From contig LS997562.1 in the NCBI GenBank assembly GCA_000469685.2, positions 11,571,514-11,635,513 of the forward strand: a stretch of 64,000 nucleotides of DNA. The letters are read 5' to 3'. Shown in pieces: positions 25,983-36,200 of this stretch. The notes under the pieces were generated by a model. It ran no database searches. It had not been told where the DNA came from and was given only the letters and a program-made list of their open reading frames with translations. This DNA comes from Haemonchus contortus (taxonomy: Eukaryota > Nematoda > Chromadorea > Rhabditida > Trichostrongylidae). The stretch's first letter is position 1. Each line of letters opens with the position of its first letter. Both the position numbers and the translations under genes were made by a program.

Positions 25983-28532
25983 TCAGTGGCTCACATCCAT
26001 GGACTCAATTACATCAAATTTATAGACTTTTTTCTTCAAAACTTTTGTCGAGCCAGGCTTGAACTTGTATTGCAAGTCTATCGGCTCAGGAACCTTGCAG
26101 AAATTCGGCACGATAGGTCCCTGAAAAAAATGAAAGTTTAGTTGGTTATCATAATGGGATACTATCACAGCGAATAAGAAAAATACGTGATAATTTTCGC
26201 TTGAAACAAACAGTAACTATCAAAATAAGGCATTAAGCAGATAAAATTCAAAAAAATAGCCTGAATAAATAAAATAAAAAAAGACTGAATAAATGAATAA
26301 AACAAAATTTGGTGAAATATTGATGTCTCTTCCTAATTGATGATCCCCTCGTATGTATTAGCCATAGAATTTGGTAACATAATAAAGTGCAAGGCTTGTA
26401 AATAGAAGCTCTCCACTGAAACTGCAAGGAAACTCTTTTAGGTCCATATTGCACTCATACTCACATTATTCCTTATACTTGAAAAAAACTTTCTGTTGGA
26501 GCATACTGGGCGGAACTCCTTACAATCAAAAGTGGGAATACATGAGGCCGTTGTCAGAAACTGGGGAAGGCTAGACGGTTTTTTATGCCTAATTTGACTG
26601 AGAAAAGGGTAGTAAAAGCGACATTAAAGTCATTTTTATAAATGTAGAGAAATATTACATTTATCCATGAAACGTTTGCGATGAATTACCTTGAATTCAG
26701 TCTTGCCTGGTCGCATGACCACGAAGTTCAAGCTATTTCCGGAGGCATTATCTCCGTGCATACCAGCTTGCAGAGCACGCTGCACAAGAGCGACACAGTC
26801 TTCCTCCTTGAACAAAAGAAATTGTGAAAGAAGAAGAATAATTCTGGACACAAATACTAACAATAACAACAACCAGGGGCGGAAGTGGTGTAGTGGCAAG
26901 TGGCGCACTATATCACACGCACGGTCAGGGGTTCGAATCCCGGATCGATGCCCGCCTGGGCCAACCAAGCCTTCCATCCCTCCGGGGTCGGTGAATTGGT
27001 ACCAGACTCGTCTGGGAGGATAAAAGCACTGACTTGTACATCGGCTGGCCACCGCAAGTCATTGTATAGGCCACATACGCACTCATTACGCCACTACGAT
27101 TCTGAATGGAAGTCGAGTGCGGGGGCGCATCCCTCAGACGGGATTGATTAACGCCAAAAACTTTAAACTTTAAACTTTAAACAACAACCAGAAAACATAG
27201 AGGACCTACCGTCATGTCTGGCTTGAAATCTCTCTCTAGAATCGAAATAGCAGCATAACTTCCAGAACCCTGAGCAGCGTACGGCTTTGCCATAGTCGTA
27301 CCATTTGCCGAGCACTCATACAAATGTGGTCCAGTGGGATCGACACCGCCTGACGTAAGGTCCAATCAATTTCGCAGCAACAAACTACCGAGGAAGAAAA
27401 GTTGCTACGTTAGTTCAACAATTCCAGCATGGTGAAAAAACCTTTAATGTCTTTAACTTTGAAAAGTTGAAAAGACAGTGACCGCGATTAAAAGGTACCT
27501 ATGAGCAGGTATGCTCCAACGTAGCCTTGATAGTTGAACAAATGCTGCTTAGCATGACGAAGAGCAGTTATAACTCGCGCTTTTCTCCCTGTATTGAGTT
27601 CCATAAGACGTAATGTTCCAGACAACATTTTGCATACCTGAAGTTACTCAACAGACATGTATTACATAAAGTAGAATTATGAAACTCTTGGAATGGTTAT
27701 GAAGATCTCTATGATTATACCTGATCCAAATCAGCAGCAGTACCGGCTCCGCACGCGTAGATCGAATCTGTTAGATAGTGAACTTTTTCACAGTGCTTGT
27801 CAGCAATTATATTACCAGCTGTAGCACGAGAATCAGCACCCATAACCAGCCCACCCTGGAAATAGACAGCAGAATGATAGTAGTGCGATTTTAGAACCAA
27901 TTGAATAAACTTGAAATCTTGAGCAAAACGTGCACTAAGAAGGCTGCGACCTGTGAAACGCTTGTCAGCCTAAGTATACCACACCGATCAAGACTTTCCT
28001 ACTCGATGTATCCTTTCGTACCCTTACTTTAATAACGTCAGAAAGAGGAATCCCAAGCGAAAGCTGCGCTGAAAGCTATGGTAAGAAGCTCTACAGGTGG
28101 GTGGTACCGACTATGATGAAATCCCATAATCGAGTTTCCTCACCCGCACCACACAGTTTATTAGTCATAAACGTAACGGAAGAGGCCCAATTTATGAACA
28201 TGTTGTGGCCATAGTTAAGTCTGAGGCATAAAATAAAGAGCAAGGCGGTCCCTCAGGTGACAAGCAACTTCAACTCAAACGCGTTGAATATTTCCAAAAC
28301 AAGTAACAAGGAATAAATGGAATCCTGTGAAAAAAGTACGTGTAAACTTAGAATCTTATAAACCAACCTTAAACGTAGCAGCAACAATGGTGGTACCCGT
28401 TGAGCGAACCTTGGGTGCAGGCGCTCCCATCCTGGCGAGTGCCATATTACGAATACAGTTTGAAAAATCAAAGGCGCCTCCTCTATCTAACTCCATACGG
28501 AGTACTTTCTGCTGTATTTCGGAGCACGCCAT
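25983..28532 (-). CDS. pbs-2: 20S proteasome subunit beta-2 (PSMB7/PBS-2)
   Basis: Catalytic trypsin-like subunit of the 20S core. Exons in coding order: 28532-28368, 27855-27721, 27637-27499, 27349-27210, 26806-26690, 26120-25983, giving 277 residues, the length of human PSMB7. A propeptide of 46 residues ends in STG before Thr47, the N-terminal nucleophile of the mature enzyme (TTIVAATFK). Then come GADSRAT, DKHCEKVHYLTDSIYACGAG, YQGYVGAYLLIGGVDPTGPH and GSGSYAAISILE. The C-terminal tail, which in this family wraps around the neighbouring beta-3 subunit, runs from GPIVPNFCKVPEP to the stop. The ATG lies one base after a TTTTAG acceptor, suggesting trans-splicing. A SINE copy occupies the intron at 26807-27209. 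Complete and apparently functional. Confidence 0.95.
26875..27182 (+). repeat. tRNA-derived SINE, copy D (best preserved)
   Basis: A 308-bp element in a pbs-2 intron, antisense to the gene. The tRNA-like head (GTGGTGTAGTGGCAAGTGGC, then GGGTTCGAATCCCGG) resembles RNA polymerase III boxes A and B. The body is unrelated to tRNA, and the tail has three ACTTTAA-type repeats, as in SINEs mobilised by RTE-type LINEs. It is not a tRNA gene: no complete cloverleaf with an acceptor stem can be drawn. Confidence 0.85.
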
Positions 28533-29329
28533 CCTAAAACAAGTTTTTTTCAACATGAGCTGAAAGAATGGCTGGAAAAAAGACAGCAAAGATTAAGAAA
28601 AAGGAAATAAAAGAACAGATGCTCAATTTTTGATACAAAGGGCTCCCTAACAATAAAAATCCCTTCACTTTCGACTAATGCAGAACTAAGAATACTGAAA
28701 CTGCGAGGAATGCTGAGAACAACGAACTGTTTTACAAATGCTTGAGTTTTCAAGAAGAAATTTGTCATGCAGTTTACTCATGATTTAGAGCGCGCTATTG
28801 CTGATGGAGCACGTTAACCAATACCAATCCTCCAAGTGATCTGCAGAAAAAGCACCGTGCTTATGCAGGCAAGACATCAACCAAAAGTGCTTCGTGAATA
28901 GTTGTTGAAATACAAAAGTCCCTTCCTACACTTCGGAAGAGCTTCAATTCTTCGGGAGCCCTTTTTTCATTCCGATAAGGTCACTCCAGAAAGGAGAATG
29001 AGTCCAAAGCTTTCAATCACTTGCCTCTTCACCTATCCGTCGAGGAATCCTACTTCATGCTTCGTTGCCTCTAGCTTAAGACCCAACGCTGCAATTTTTG
29101 GATCGAGCCAATCAATTCAATAAGAATCTATTAAAGCCCTTTCTGGTTACTTATTCGGGGAGGTTGAAGTTTTTTTTAATAGAAATCCATTTTTTGAAGA
29201 ACACAACACCAAATACATAGTTTGAAACCCATGAAACACATTACCATCGAGGTCCCTACAAGTCCAACAGTTGTTACAAGCACATAACACATGGGATGCG
29301 GTGAGGGAGGGGGGGGGGGGGAGAGGTGC
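28533..29329. other. Intergenic spacer 5' of pbs-2
   Basis: No coding support. It ends in repeat material: about 29225-29300 is an inverse copy of the repeat at 21140-21215, and a run of more than ten G follows near 29310-29322. Confidence 0.5.
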
Positions 29330-29755
29330 CAGCGCCTTTTTTGTGCTCTGCGTCTCTGACACCAGGTGGAAGAGTGCAGTGGGACCGCGCTAGAGCGGAG
29401 AGGTTTCCTCCCCTTCTAAAAGTTAGGGAAGGAGCTCCGTGGTGAAAGAGATGTTTATCTCGTGCAAAAAGCTGGGGTGAGGTAAGAATTGAACAACAAA
29501 TTGGCTCAGCCGTCCCGGAGCTACTCCCCTAACTTTTAGAAGAGGGGGAGCTCCGGGATGGGTGTGATGTTATCCCGAGCAAAAAGCTGGGATGGGTTAG
29601 AATTGAACGTCCAATTGGCCCACCCACTCCAGGCCTCCTCCCCTATCTTTGAGACGGGAATGAAACCATCTTCGCATTTTAGCGCGGTCCCCACGCACTC
29701 TGCCGCCTGGTGTCAGAGACGCAGAGCACAAAAGGGAGCTGCAACCCACACTGCA
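29330..29755. repeat. Foldback repeat with internal direct repeats
   Basis: TTTTGTGCTCTGCGTCTCTG at the left (about 29338) reappears in reverse complement at about 29715-29735, together with the neighbouring ACACCAGG and GACCGCGCTA. Between the arms, two diverged direct copies of a block with AGCTCCG and CAAAAAGCTGGG...AGAATTGAAC are seen. No protein recognised. It abuts the Penelope-like element. Confidence 0.7.
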
Positions 29756-29788
29756 CTTTCACCGTACATTTACTATCACTATAACATG

Positions 29789-29980
29789 ATGTTTTGCAGT
29801 GTTTTGCCGTACAGGTTTGTTATGGTAGAAACCGCTTTATTTGGTCGACGTTTCGACTATCTCGTCGTCTTCAAGGACCTGAAAGCAGTTCGGAGCTCCT
29901 GATCTGTGGCTTACCCGACCAAGCGCCCAAACGCGCTAGCCCAGTTGCAACAGCTCCCAGAAACTTGAACACCAAAAGAT
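29789..29980 (-). repeat. Left inverted terminal repeat of Penelope-like element
   Basis: Exact reverse complement of 32101-32292. It contains, on the minus strand, the hammerhead-like core described at 32201-32240. The ORF at 29794-30189 reads through this arm. Confidence 0.88.
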
Positions 29981-30189
29981 ATCATTTGAGAGATCAGCTT
30001 AGAAAGAGTGCAGAACGCAAAGAGTCTCAGCGTACTAGCACAGAATCTATGCTAACGCCTATTCCATTTCCATGTTCGTTCTACAAGGAGCCAGAACCTT
30101 CGCCCATACAAGACATAAAATTCCGAGTACTTTCATCAGGAGTACTTGAAATTTTCAAAAGACATGGCCGCGAAAGGTTCCCAACATGA
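29794..30189 (+). CDS. Upstream ORF of Penelope-like element (N-terminal part)
   Basis: 131 codons open from inside the left arm to a TGA whose first bases overlap the ATG of the reverse-transcriptase ORF (ATGA, -1 frame). The last 70 codons (QLRKSAERKESQRTSTES, then FYKEPEPSPIQDIKFRVLSS) read like a Penelope N-terminus that should run on into the RT ORF. Either the two ORFs are coupled through the stop-start overlap, or a one-base indel has split a single ORF. I recognise no domain in the first half, which lies in repeat sequence and may not be translated. Confidence 0.5.
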   Translation: MQCFAVQVCYGRNRFIWSTFRLSRRLQGPESSSELLICGLPDQAPKRASPVATAPRNLNTKRYHLRDQLRKSAERKESQRTSTESMLTPIPFPCSFYKEPEPSPIQDIKFRVLSSGVLEIFKRHGRERFPT

Positions 30190-31979
30190 CGAACGAACAA
30201 TGGGATGGTTTGCGAGAGGTACGAAAACGCGTAGCAGATGGTGAAATCCGTCTTTCCGTGAGTGACAAAGGAGGGGAGTTCGTGGTTCTACCTTGTTCGC
30301 TGGATCGTGAAATCACGGAGCTCCACCTCAATGATGCTTCTGTTTACGGTCATTCTACGGAAAAGGCGTTTCTCACACAATGTCACAGGCTGAATACTCT
30401 GTGGGTATCAATCGGAAAGACAGCAAAATTGGATAGTATGTTGATTAGGAGACTGAAGTTGGATACACCCTCTTGCCCGGTTTTCTACAGCCTGATCAAG
30501 ACTCACAAGTTGTCCAATGGAGGTGAAAAGTCGGCAACTGCTAGTGATTACAAAATTAGACCCATTATTAGCTGTGTAGGAGGACCAACGGACCGTATTT
30601 CCTGGTTCCTCAACAAAATTGTTGGTCAACTACTCCGATATGTACCTTCACATTTGCCTAACACCAACGAATTTCTTGATCGCCTGCGTTCATGTAGGCT
30701 TCAAGAGAACTGCGTAGTTGAGTCATTCGATGTAACTGCGCTTTATACGAACGTCAACAACAACGAAGCTCTCCAAGCGGTATCCGAAATGTTGGACGAG
30801 CATGAAACAGAAATTGTGACGTTCGGATTGAGCAAGGTTCATATTATGACTCTGATCAAGGAATGCCTCAATTGCAATATTTTCAAATGGAGCGGACAGT
30901 ACTTCTCACAAAAGCGAGGACTTGCTATGGGTCAGCGTCTTGCGCCGGTCTTAGCTATCTGTTTTATGAGCAGGATAGAAAGGCCAGTTATAGCGCGCAT
31001 GCCCATTATGTACTGTCGGTACATCGATGACTGCTGCGTAATTACATCGACGCAGCAAGAGATGGACGTATTGTTTGACATCCTCAACCGACAGTCACAA
31101 TATATCAAGTTCACGAGAGAAGTTCCGCACGAAGGATGGCTTCCTTATCTGAACACGCAGATAAAGATCTCAGGTGGGAGGTATCATGTGAAGTGGTATC
31201 GGAAAAACAGCTCTAAGAACATCTTACTCCACGCAAAGTCTGCTCATCCTGAAGCTGTGAAACGTGCAGTAGTTCGGAACATGTACAGAACGGCTACAGG
31301 AATGTGTACAGGCGAAGTGGAACGAGAGGAGTCACGTAAGCTAGCATGTGAGATCGCGAAGTTAAATGGCTATGGGACACAACGCAAAAGATCAGGCTTA
31401 AAAGCTTACTCGCCGAGAAACCGTGAGAATGTGATGCATCTCCGACTTCCATTTATATCGGATAAAGTCAGCGCAGAAATTCGACAATGCATTGCTCGAG
31501 CGGATCTGGCTAATGATGTTGTCTTGGTAAACCTACCAACGGACAATATCAAACGTCATCTTATCCGCAATAGACTTTATGATCGTGCATGTTCTACGAA
31601 TAACTGCGTTATTTGTCCGTTTGGAAAGGATGGTGATTGCACACAGCGAGGGACAGTGTACCAACTTCAGTGTTCGGCCTGTGACGGAATATATATTGGT
31701 GAGACGGGAAGGATGCTAGGCATACGTGTCAAAGAACATCTAGCAGGTAAAAGGCGTGGAAGCCTCTTTACACCGCTTGGGAAGCATCGACTAGAAGTAC
31801 ACGAAGGCAATGATTTTGATATTAAATGCAAAATCCTAGCCTACGAGAACGAGGTCGGTGCTAGAAAGATCTTGGAAGCGTTGCATATCCGCAAGAGAAA
31901 TCCTGAGCTGAACAACCGAAATGAGTGCATTGCCATAACAGGCGAATTTCTGCCATTCATTCCTCTCTGTGGGCTTTGA
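30186..31979 (+). CDS. Penelope-like reverse transcriptase with GIY-YIG endonuclease
   Basis: 597 intact codons. An N-terminal segment (SDKGGEFVVLP) precedes the RT domain: KTHKL and KIRPIISCVGGPTDR, then FDVTALYTNV with the first catalytic Asp, RGLAMGQRLAP (motif B) and RYIDD at 278-282 (motif C catalytic pair). A cysteine cluster (CSTNNCVICPFGKDGDC) leads into the GIY-YIG nuclease: GIYIGETGR at 501 on, with the R-x-K-E-H motif after it. RT plus GIY-YIG in one chain is diagnostic of endonuclease-bearing Penelope-like elements. All catalytic residues I can check are present, so the enzyme may be active. The true N-terminus may lie in the overlapping upstream frame. Confidence 0.93.
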   Translation: MTNEQWDGLREVRKRVADGEIRLSVSDKGGEFVVLPCSLDREITELHLNDASVYGHSTEKAFLTQCHRLNTLWVSIGKTAKLDSMLIRRLKLDTPSCPVFYSLIKTHKLSNGGEKSATASDYKIRPIISCVGGPTDRISWFLNKIVGQLLRYVPSHLPNTNEFLDRLRSCRLQENCVVESFDVTALYTNVNNNEALQAVSEMLDEHETEIVTFGLSKVHIMTLIKECLNCNIFKWSGQYFSQKRGLAMGQRLAPVLAICFMSRIERPVIARMPIMYCRYIDDCCVITSTQQEMDVLFDILNRQSQYIKFTREVPHEGWLPYLNTQIKISGGRYHVKWYRKNSSKNILLHAKSAHPEAVKRAVVRNMYRTATGMCTGEVEREESRKLACEIAKLNGYGTQRKRSGLKAYSPRNRENVMHLRLPFISDKVSAEIRQCIARADLANDVVLVNLPTDNIKRHLIRNRLYDRACSTNNCVICPFGKDGDCTQRGTVYQLQCSACDGIYIGETGRMLGIRVKEHLAGKRRGSLFTPLGKHRLEVHEGNDFDIKCKILAYENEVGARKILEALHIRKRNPELNNRNECIAITGEFLPFIPLCGL

Positions 31980-32100
31980 GAACACCGCGCAGCTCTTATC
32001 CAACGACCGCCAATGGTGTCTCATTGGTCCCTTGTTGTTCACCGAATCGAGTGGGACGGCAGCGTTGGTGGAACCGCAGAAGGTTGGTTTTTCGGTTGGG

Positions 32101-32292
32101 ATCTTTTGGTGTTCAAGTTTCTGGGAGCTGTTGCAACTGGGCTAGCGCGTTTGGGCGCTTGGTCGGGTAAGCCACAGATCAGGAGCTCCGAACTGCTTTC
32201 AGGTCCTTGAAGACGACGAGATAGTCGAAACGTCGACCAAATAAAGCGGTTTCTACCATAACAAACCTGTACGGCAAAACACTGCAAAACAT
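32101..32292 (+). repeat. Right inverted terminal repeat of Penelope-like element
   Basis: Exact reverse complement of 29789-29980 by eye. It begins ATCTTTTGGTGTTCAAG and ends CACTGCAAAACAT, about 120 bases after the RT stop codon. Confidence 0.88.
32201..32240 (+). ncRNA. Hammerhead-ribozyme-like motif in the terminal repeat
   Basis: Reads CTTGAAGACGACGAG then ATAGTCGAAACGTCGACC. It resembles the minimal hammerhead cores described in Penelope repeats: a UGAAGA core strand, a helix II formed by GAC/GTC around a small loop, then GAAAC and the GTC cleavage triplet with a very short helix III. The usual C at the first position of CUGANGA is U here, and one base before helix II is unpaired, so activity is doubtful. 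A mirror copy lies on the minus strand in the left arm. Confidence 0.45.
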
Positions 32293-32311
32293 TATGCAAC
32301 ATGCCCAGGTT

Positions 32312-32677
32312 TCAAGAAGACCGAACGTGGAATTTACTATAACATGAAATTTTTGCTGCGAGTTTCCAACATAGCCGAAAGGACTTTCTAGCAATTGGAA
32401 CTGCCGGGAATGCGCTTTCATAGAGCATCCTTCTCTCTGAAATATTCAAATAAACGCTTTCTGAAAAGCCTACATTCCTAGCCTCTGTAGTCAGATTACG
32501 TGTGGGTACTTGGAACATAATAATTAAACGACTCCCCAGTACCATCTCATGTAGCGCCCCTGCATTGCTTGAGCTCAGGCGGGTTCCTGGTCTAGAAGAC
32601 TGTCTTGAAGCTGTTATGGATCGGTCTATAGTGGTTTCCCGACTTCCAAGCTTTTGAGAAGTCAAAGGTCGAAACAC
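32312..32677 (-). mobile_element. RTE-type LINE ORF fragment
   Basis: The minus-strand reading contains FRPLTSQKLGSRETTID, SRPGTRLSSSNAGALHEMV and a degraded start of the endonuclease domain (PTRNLTTEARN). From memory, this matches the leader and first residues of RTE-type retrotransposon proteins common in hookworm genomes. It diverges abruptly afterwards, so only a 5' fragment is present. It lies 20 bases from the Penelope right arm. No RT domain; inactive. Confidence 0.5.
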
Positions 32678-33243
32678 TGGCTTGATAAAGTTTACTCACT
32701 AGTCGAACTTTATTCCACGATTAAGAGGAAGTAGGTCATAGACAAACAATTTGTGCCCAAACTTGGAAGAATCGTCTGGTTGAATCGAATAATACGTAAA
32801 TCGAAGCCTCCAGATTACTAGAAAACTACTCATTACGAGATAATCCGTGATTTTAGCAACTTTCAAAAAAACAACTGTATATATTTAAAAACTTTATTCA
32901 TAAATCACACTAGTAAGGTGAAAAGAATGTTAAGTAAGTAATAAAACCTGTATATCAAACGGCTAAAACTTGCTATCACATAATCACGTACGAATAAGTA
33001 TCTACAAAGAAGGTACAGATGAGATGATGTAAGTGTAAGCTCAGATCTACTCATTAGGAATTTCATTTACAGCTTTAAAATTGCAATGTGGATGAAGAAT
33101 TCTTAGCAACGTTCAAACTGTCAAATAAGGAAGTAAAACAGTTCAAGGCAGTGAATCATTAATGGCAGCAAAAGAACCGATGAAACAGACTATGTATCGA
33201 GAAGTTAGTAGGTGAAAGTGATTTAAGATAGAACTTTGGAACA

Positions 33244-36200
33244 CTACTTTTGAAAATTGGTCGATTCTGACATAGGTAGCTTCTTTTTCACATATGAGGA
33301 AGCTCTTTGAAAGAACTGAAATAGTACATTGTCTTACGAAGTTTATTACAGTCGAATAGTTGTTTCTTACCTTGGCGCTCTTTCTTCTTGCACTTCCTTG
33401 TTTCACCACATTTTCGCTTCCTGATGGCGAGCTGTAGTTGCCCACCTCCGTCCCGTATGCGCAACGCATGGCTGGATGGAGCATTCTGCAATAGTAGAAG
33501 GACTAATTAATGATCATGACCTGGTGATCAATAAGAAGAGCATAGAACTGACGAATTACGCTTCTGAAGTTCGGCTATTCTAGAACGATCTGTAGCGAGA
33601 TTAAGTAGGCGTTTTTCATCTTTAATCTCAGGAACAGCTGGAATTGAAGAGCAGTTTAAAGAACAAAAAAGGTGACAAGTAATTTGCTCGCGCAACAGAT
33701 ACAGCTCCCTGTACTAAAATCGTAGTGATGAATACTGCTACAATAACTTCGTAAGGGATCGACTTAAACTCACCAAACTTATGTTCATCCAACGAGCCTT
33801 TCGAATTAGACTTATTGAGAGATGTCCAACTACCGAAAGTACCAGCGCTTGCGGTTGGTAGGCTGAGACTGCTGCGGTTTCTCATCAAAACAGCTTTTGA
33901 AGGCGACTTTGGTCGAGGCGGCTTCTGAGCAACAGGATTTGGAGTTGGCGTCGCTTCCATTTCCATCTGAAACAATCCAGTACAATAGGGATCTAACGAT
34001 TACTACACGTGATCCATCTCTTTAAAAGAACACTACAAAACAATAAACTCAGAAGTTACAGTCAGTGTTCAAAAAACATCCGCGAAGAAATAACCTCGTT
34101 AGATGGCATTCCACAAGAAAATATCTCATATAGGTGGGTCTCATCGAACACTTCAATCGAATCACCAGCAATGCCTTTTTTGGGAGCTATCCTATCCTTC
34201 AGTTCTATATTACTACCCTCGCAGATCCAAAACTATATGTGAAGCTATAAGGCCTCCATAAAGAGCCTCGATAACTCGTAACATTTGCATTGATCACGCA
34301 TAGGCGATGGTTTCCTGCCTAAGTGAACCATGTATGACCCAAAAGTATCTGAACTATTCATCACCATCACTAGATAGTTTCGCTGCATTAGCATTGAAAT
34401 TTTATGCCTCCACTTGACCTGACGAGCGACTTTGTCGGATCTTCTGAGCAATCAAACAGATCTACTCAATTTATCGACAGGATACAAAGATCCACGGCCT
34501 GAGACCATTTCAGTTAAAGCTTTGATGACCTTTCGTAAATCGTGCAACAATAATCCGATGAAAAAGAAAACAAATTGATCAGATCATATTCCCCACGAGA
34601 TCGAAAACAAGACATGGTAATGAAAGACTGACCCATTTCAGATCAGTAGTGGATATCTGACAAACGGACGGTTCATCTTCATTCGTCAAAAAGATTGAGT
34701 AGGCTGGAAAAGGTGCGCATTTAAGCGTTCATGTCCAGCGATGACACTGTCACTCACCAACAGGAGATGGTACTCGTTGCACTGCTCCTCGCAATGTGCC
34801 TTTAGACACTGAAGCATCCTGAAGGATGAAACATCAGTAGCGTACTTCTATAACACCCTTGTGCAAAAAAATTGAGATCAGTTTAGGGCAATCGAAATTC
34901 ATAGAATACCTGTGCACATATAACCCGCCAAGTGGAAGAATTATAGATTTCTTTAGTATTTTTGAAAATATGCACAGGAAATCATCGAGAAGCCAAGATA
35001 ATCGAAAAGGAAACTCACGGGGAAACGCATTTTGATATCTTTGTCAGCATTCATGTTGGATAATTCAATGCATTTATAAAATTGCGCGTTCTCCTCTTCC
35101 AGTATCGCGACTTGTAGCTCGAGTTCACTGTTCCGCTTGTTGTATTGAGCCAAATCCCACTGAAAATTCTTGTGGAGAGAAACTTCATTGCCTTATCCTA
35201 CGAGTTTACCTCAATTTTTTCAAACTTTTCTTCGAGCCCTTTCAGCTGCTCACTTCTCAGCATATCCTTTTCCCGCAGCGCTTCACACTCGGCTCTATAC
35301 TTTTCCTGCAGGAATGTTTGAATCAGCTCCAAAAGACAAATGAAAAGTTAATTGTTTTAAACTTTAGATATCACTTCTACACAGTTTGCTCAAGCGATCA
35401 TACCTTTTCCCTTCGTGCTGAATCCAGATCGTTTTCAAGAACGTTTTGAAGTGAAACAAGAGAGGCTTCAACACCGCTGTTCCTGGACGCCAAGTCATTC
35501 AACTGAAAAGAGTAACTTTTCAAGTGAAACATCTTTGCAGGAGGTGAACAATGCGAAAGGGTAATCCCTTTCCTAGAAGATCCTCTGGACGACTACCGAA
35601 ACCGCTGATGTCCATAAAGAACCAACGAACCACAAACGACAGAAGAATGATTGAATGTAGCTATTATTGGAAAGCTCATCTAATATCTTTTCTCAACCTT
35701 CAAATCATTTGAATAACAAGATTTTTCAGTTTTCTTTTGTACCGAGAGCCATAGCGCTATATAGTTTTGCACATCTTTCACTTTGGCACGCATACTTGTC
35801 TCTCGCTACGCCACCACGCGTAGCGAGAGACAAGTAGGCGTGCCGAAGTGAAAGAAGTGCAAGATCTTTGAAAGTTCACGACCAGCTGATTCATACGATT
35901 ATTCACTGACCTTTTGCTCCATTTCCTTGGCTGTGACTAACATCGTTGACTCTTCTTCACTATGTCGTTTTCGCTCTTCTTCAAGATCCTGTCGTGCTTG
36001 TTCAAACGCACTATTGTGGAGGTCCGATAGTGATGCCAGCATGTCCAGTCGTGTCGTCATCTCGAATATTTCAGAGTCTTTATCAACAATGGAAGCTTGT
36101 AAGCAAGCGCAGTCAGCTTGAAGGCTTTCCATAGATTGCATATCATCATTGTGCCGAGCTTCCATAGCGTCGACTCGAGATTTCAACTCGTCGATGGTCG

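Larger units (their letters stand above)
29789..32292 (+). mobile_element. Penelope-like retroelement with 192-bp inverted repeats
   Basis: The left arm (29789-29980) and right arm (32101-32292) are reverse complements, identical over 192 bases by eye, which implies a recent insertion. Between them lie a reverse transcriptase/GIY-YIG ORF (30186-31979) and a preceding ORF in another frame. Penelope elements characteristically combine these two domains and carry terminal repeats in direct or inverted orientation. Each arm also holds a hammerhead-like motif. A target-site duplication was not found. The element lies between pbs-2 and lin-5, in neither gene. Confidence 0.9.

Noticed and set aside
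26875..26960. tRNA gene suggested by GGTTCGAATCCCG
   Set aside because: No full cloverleaf; the same head recurs with a long non-tRNA body and repeat tail in three other places, so it is a SINE.
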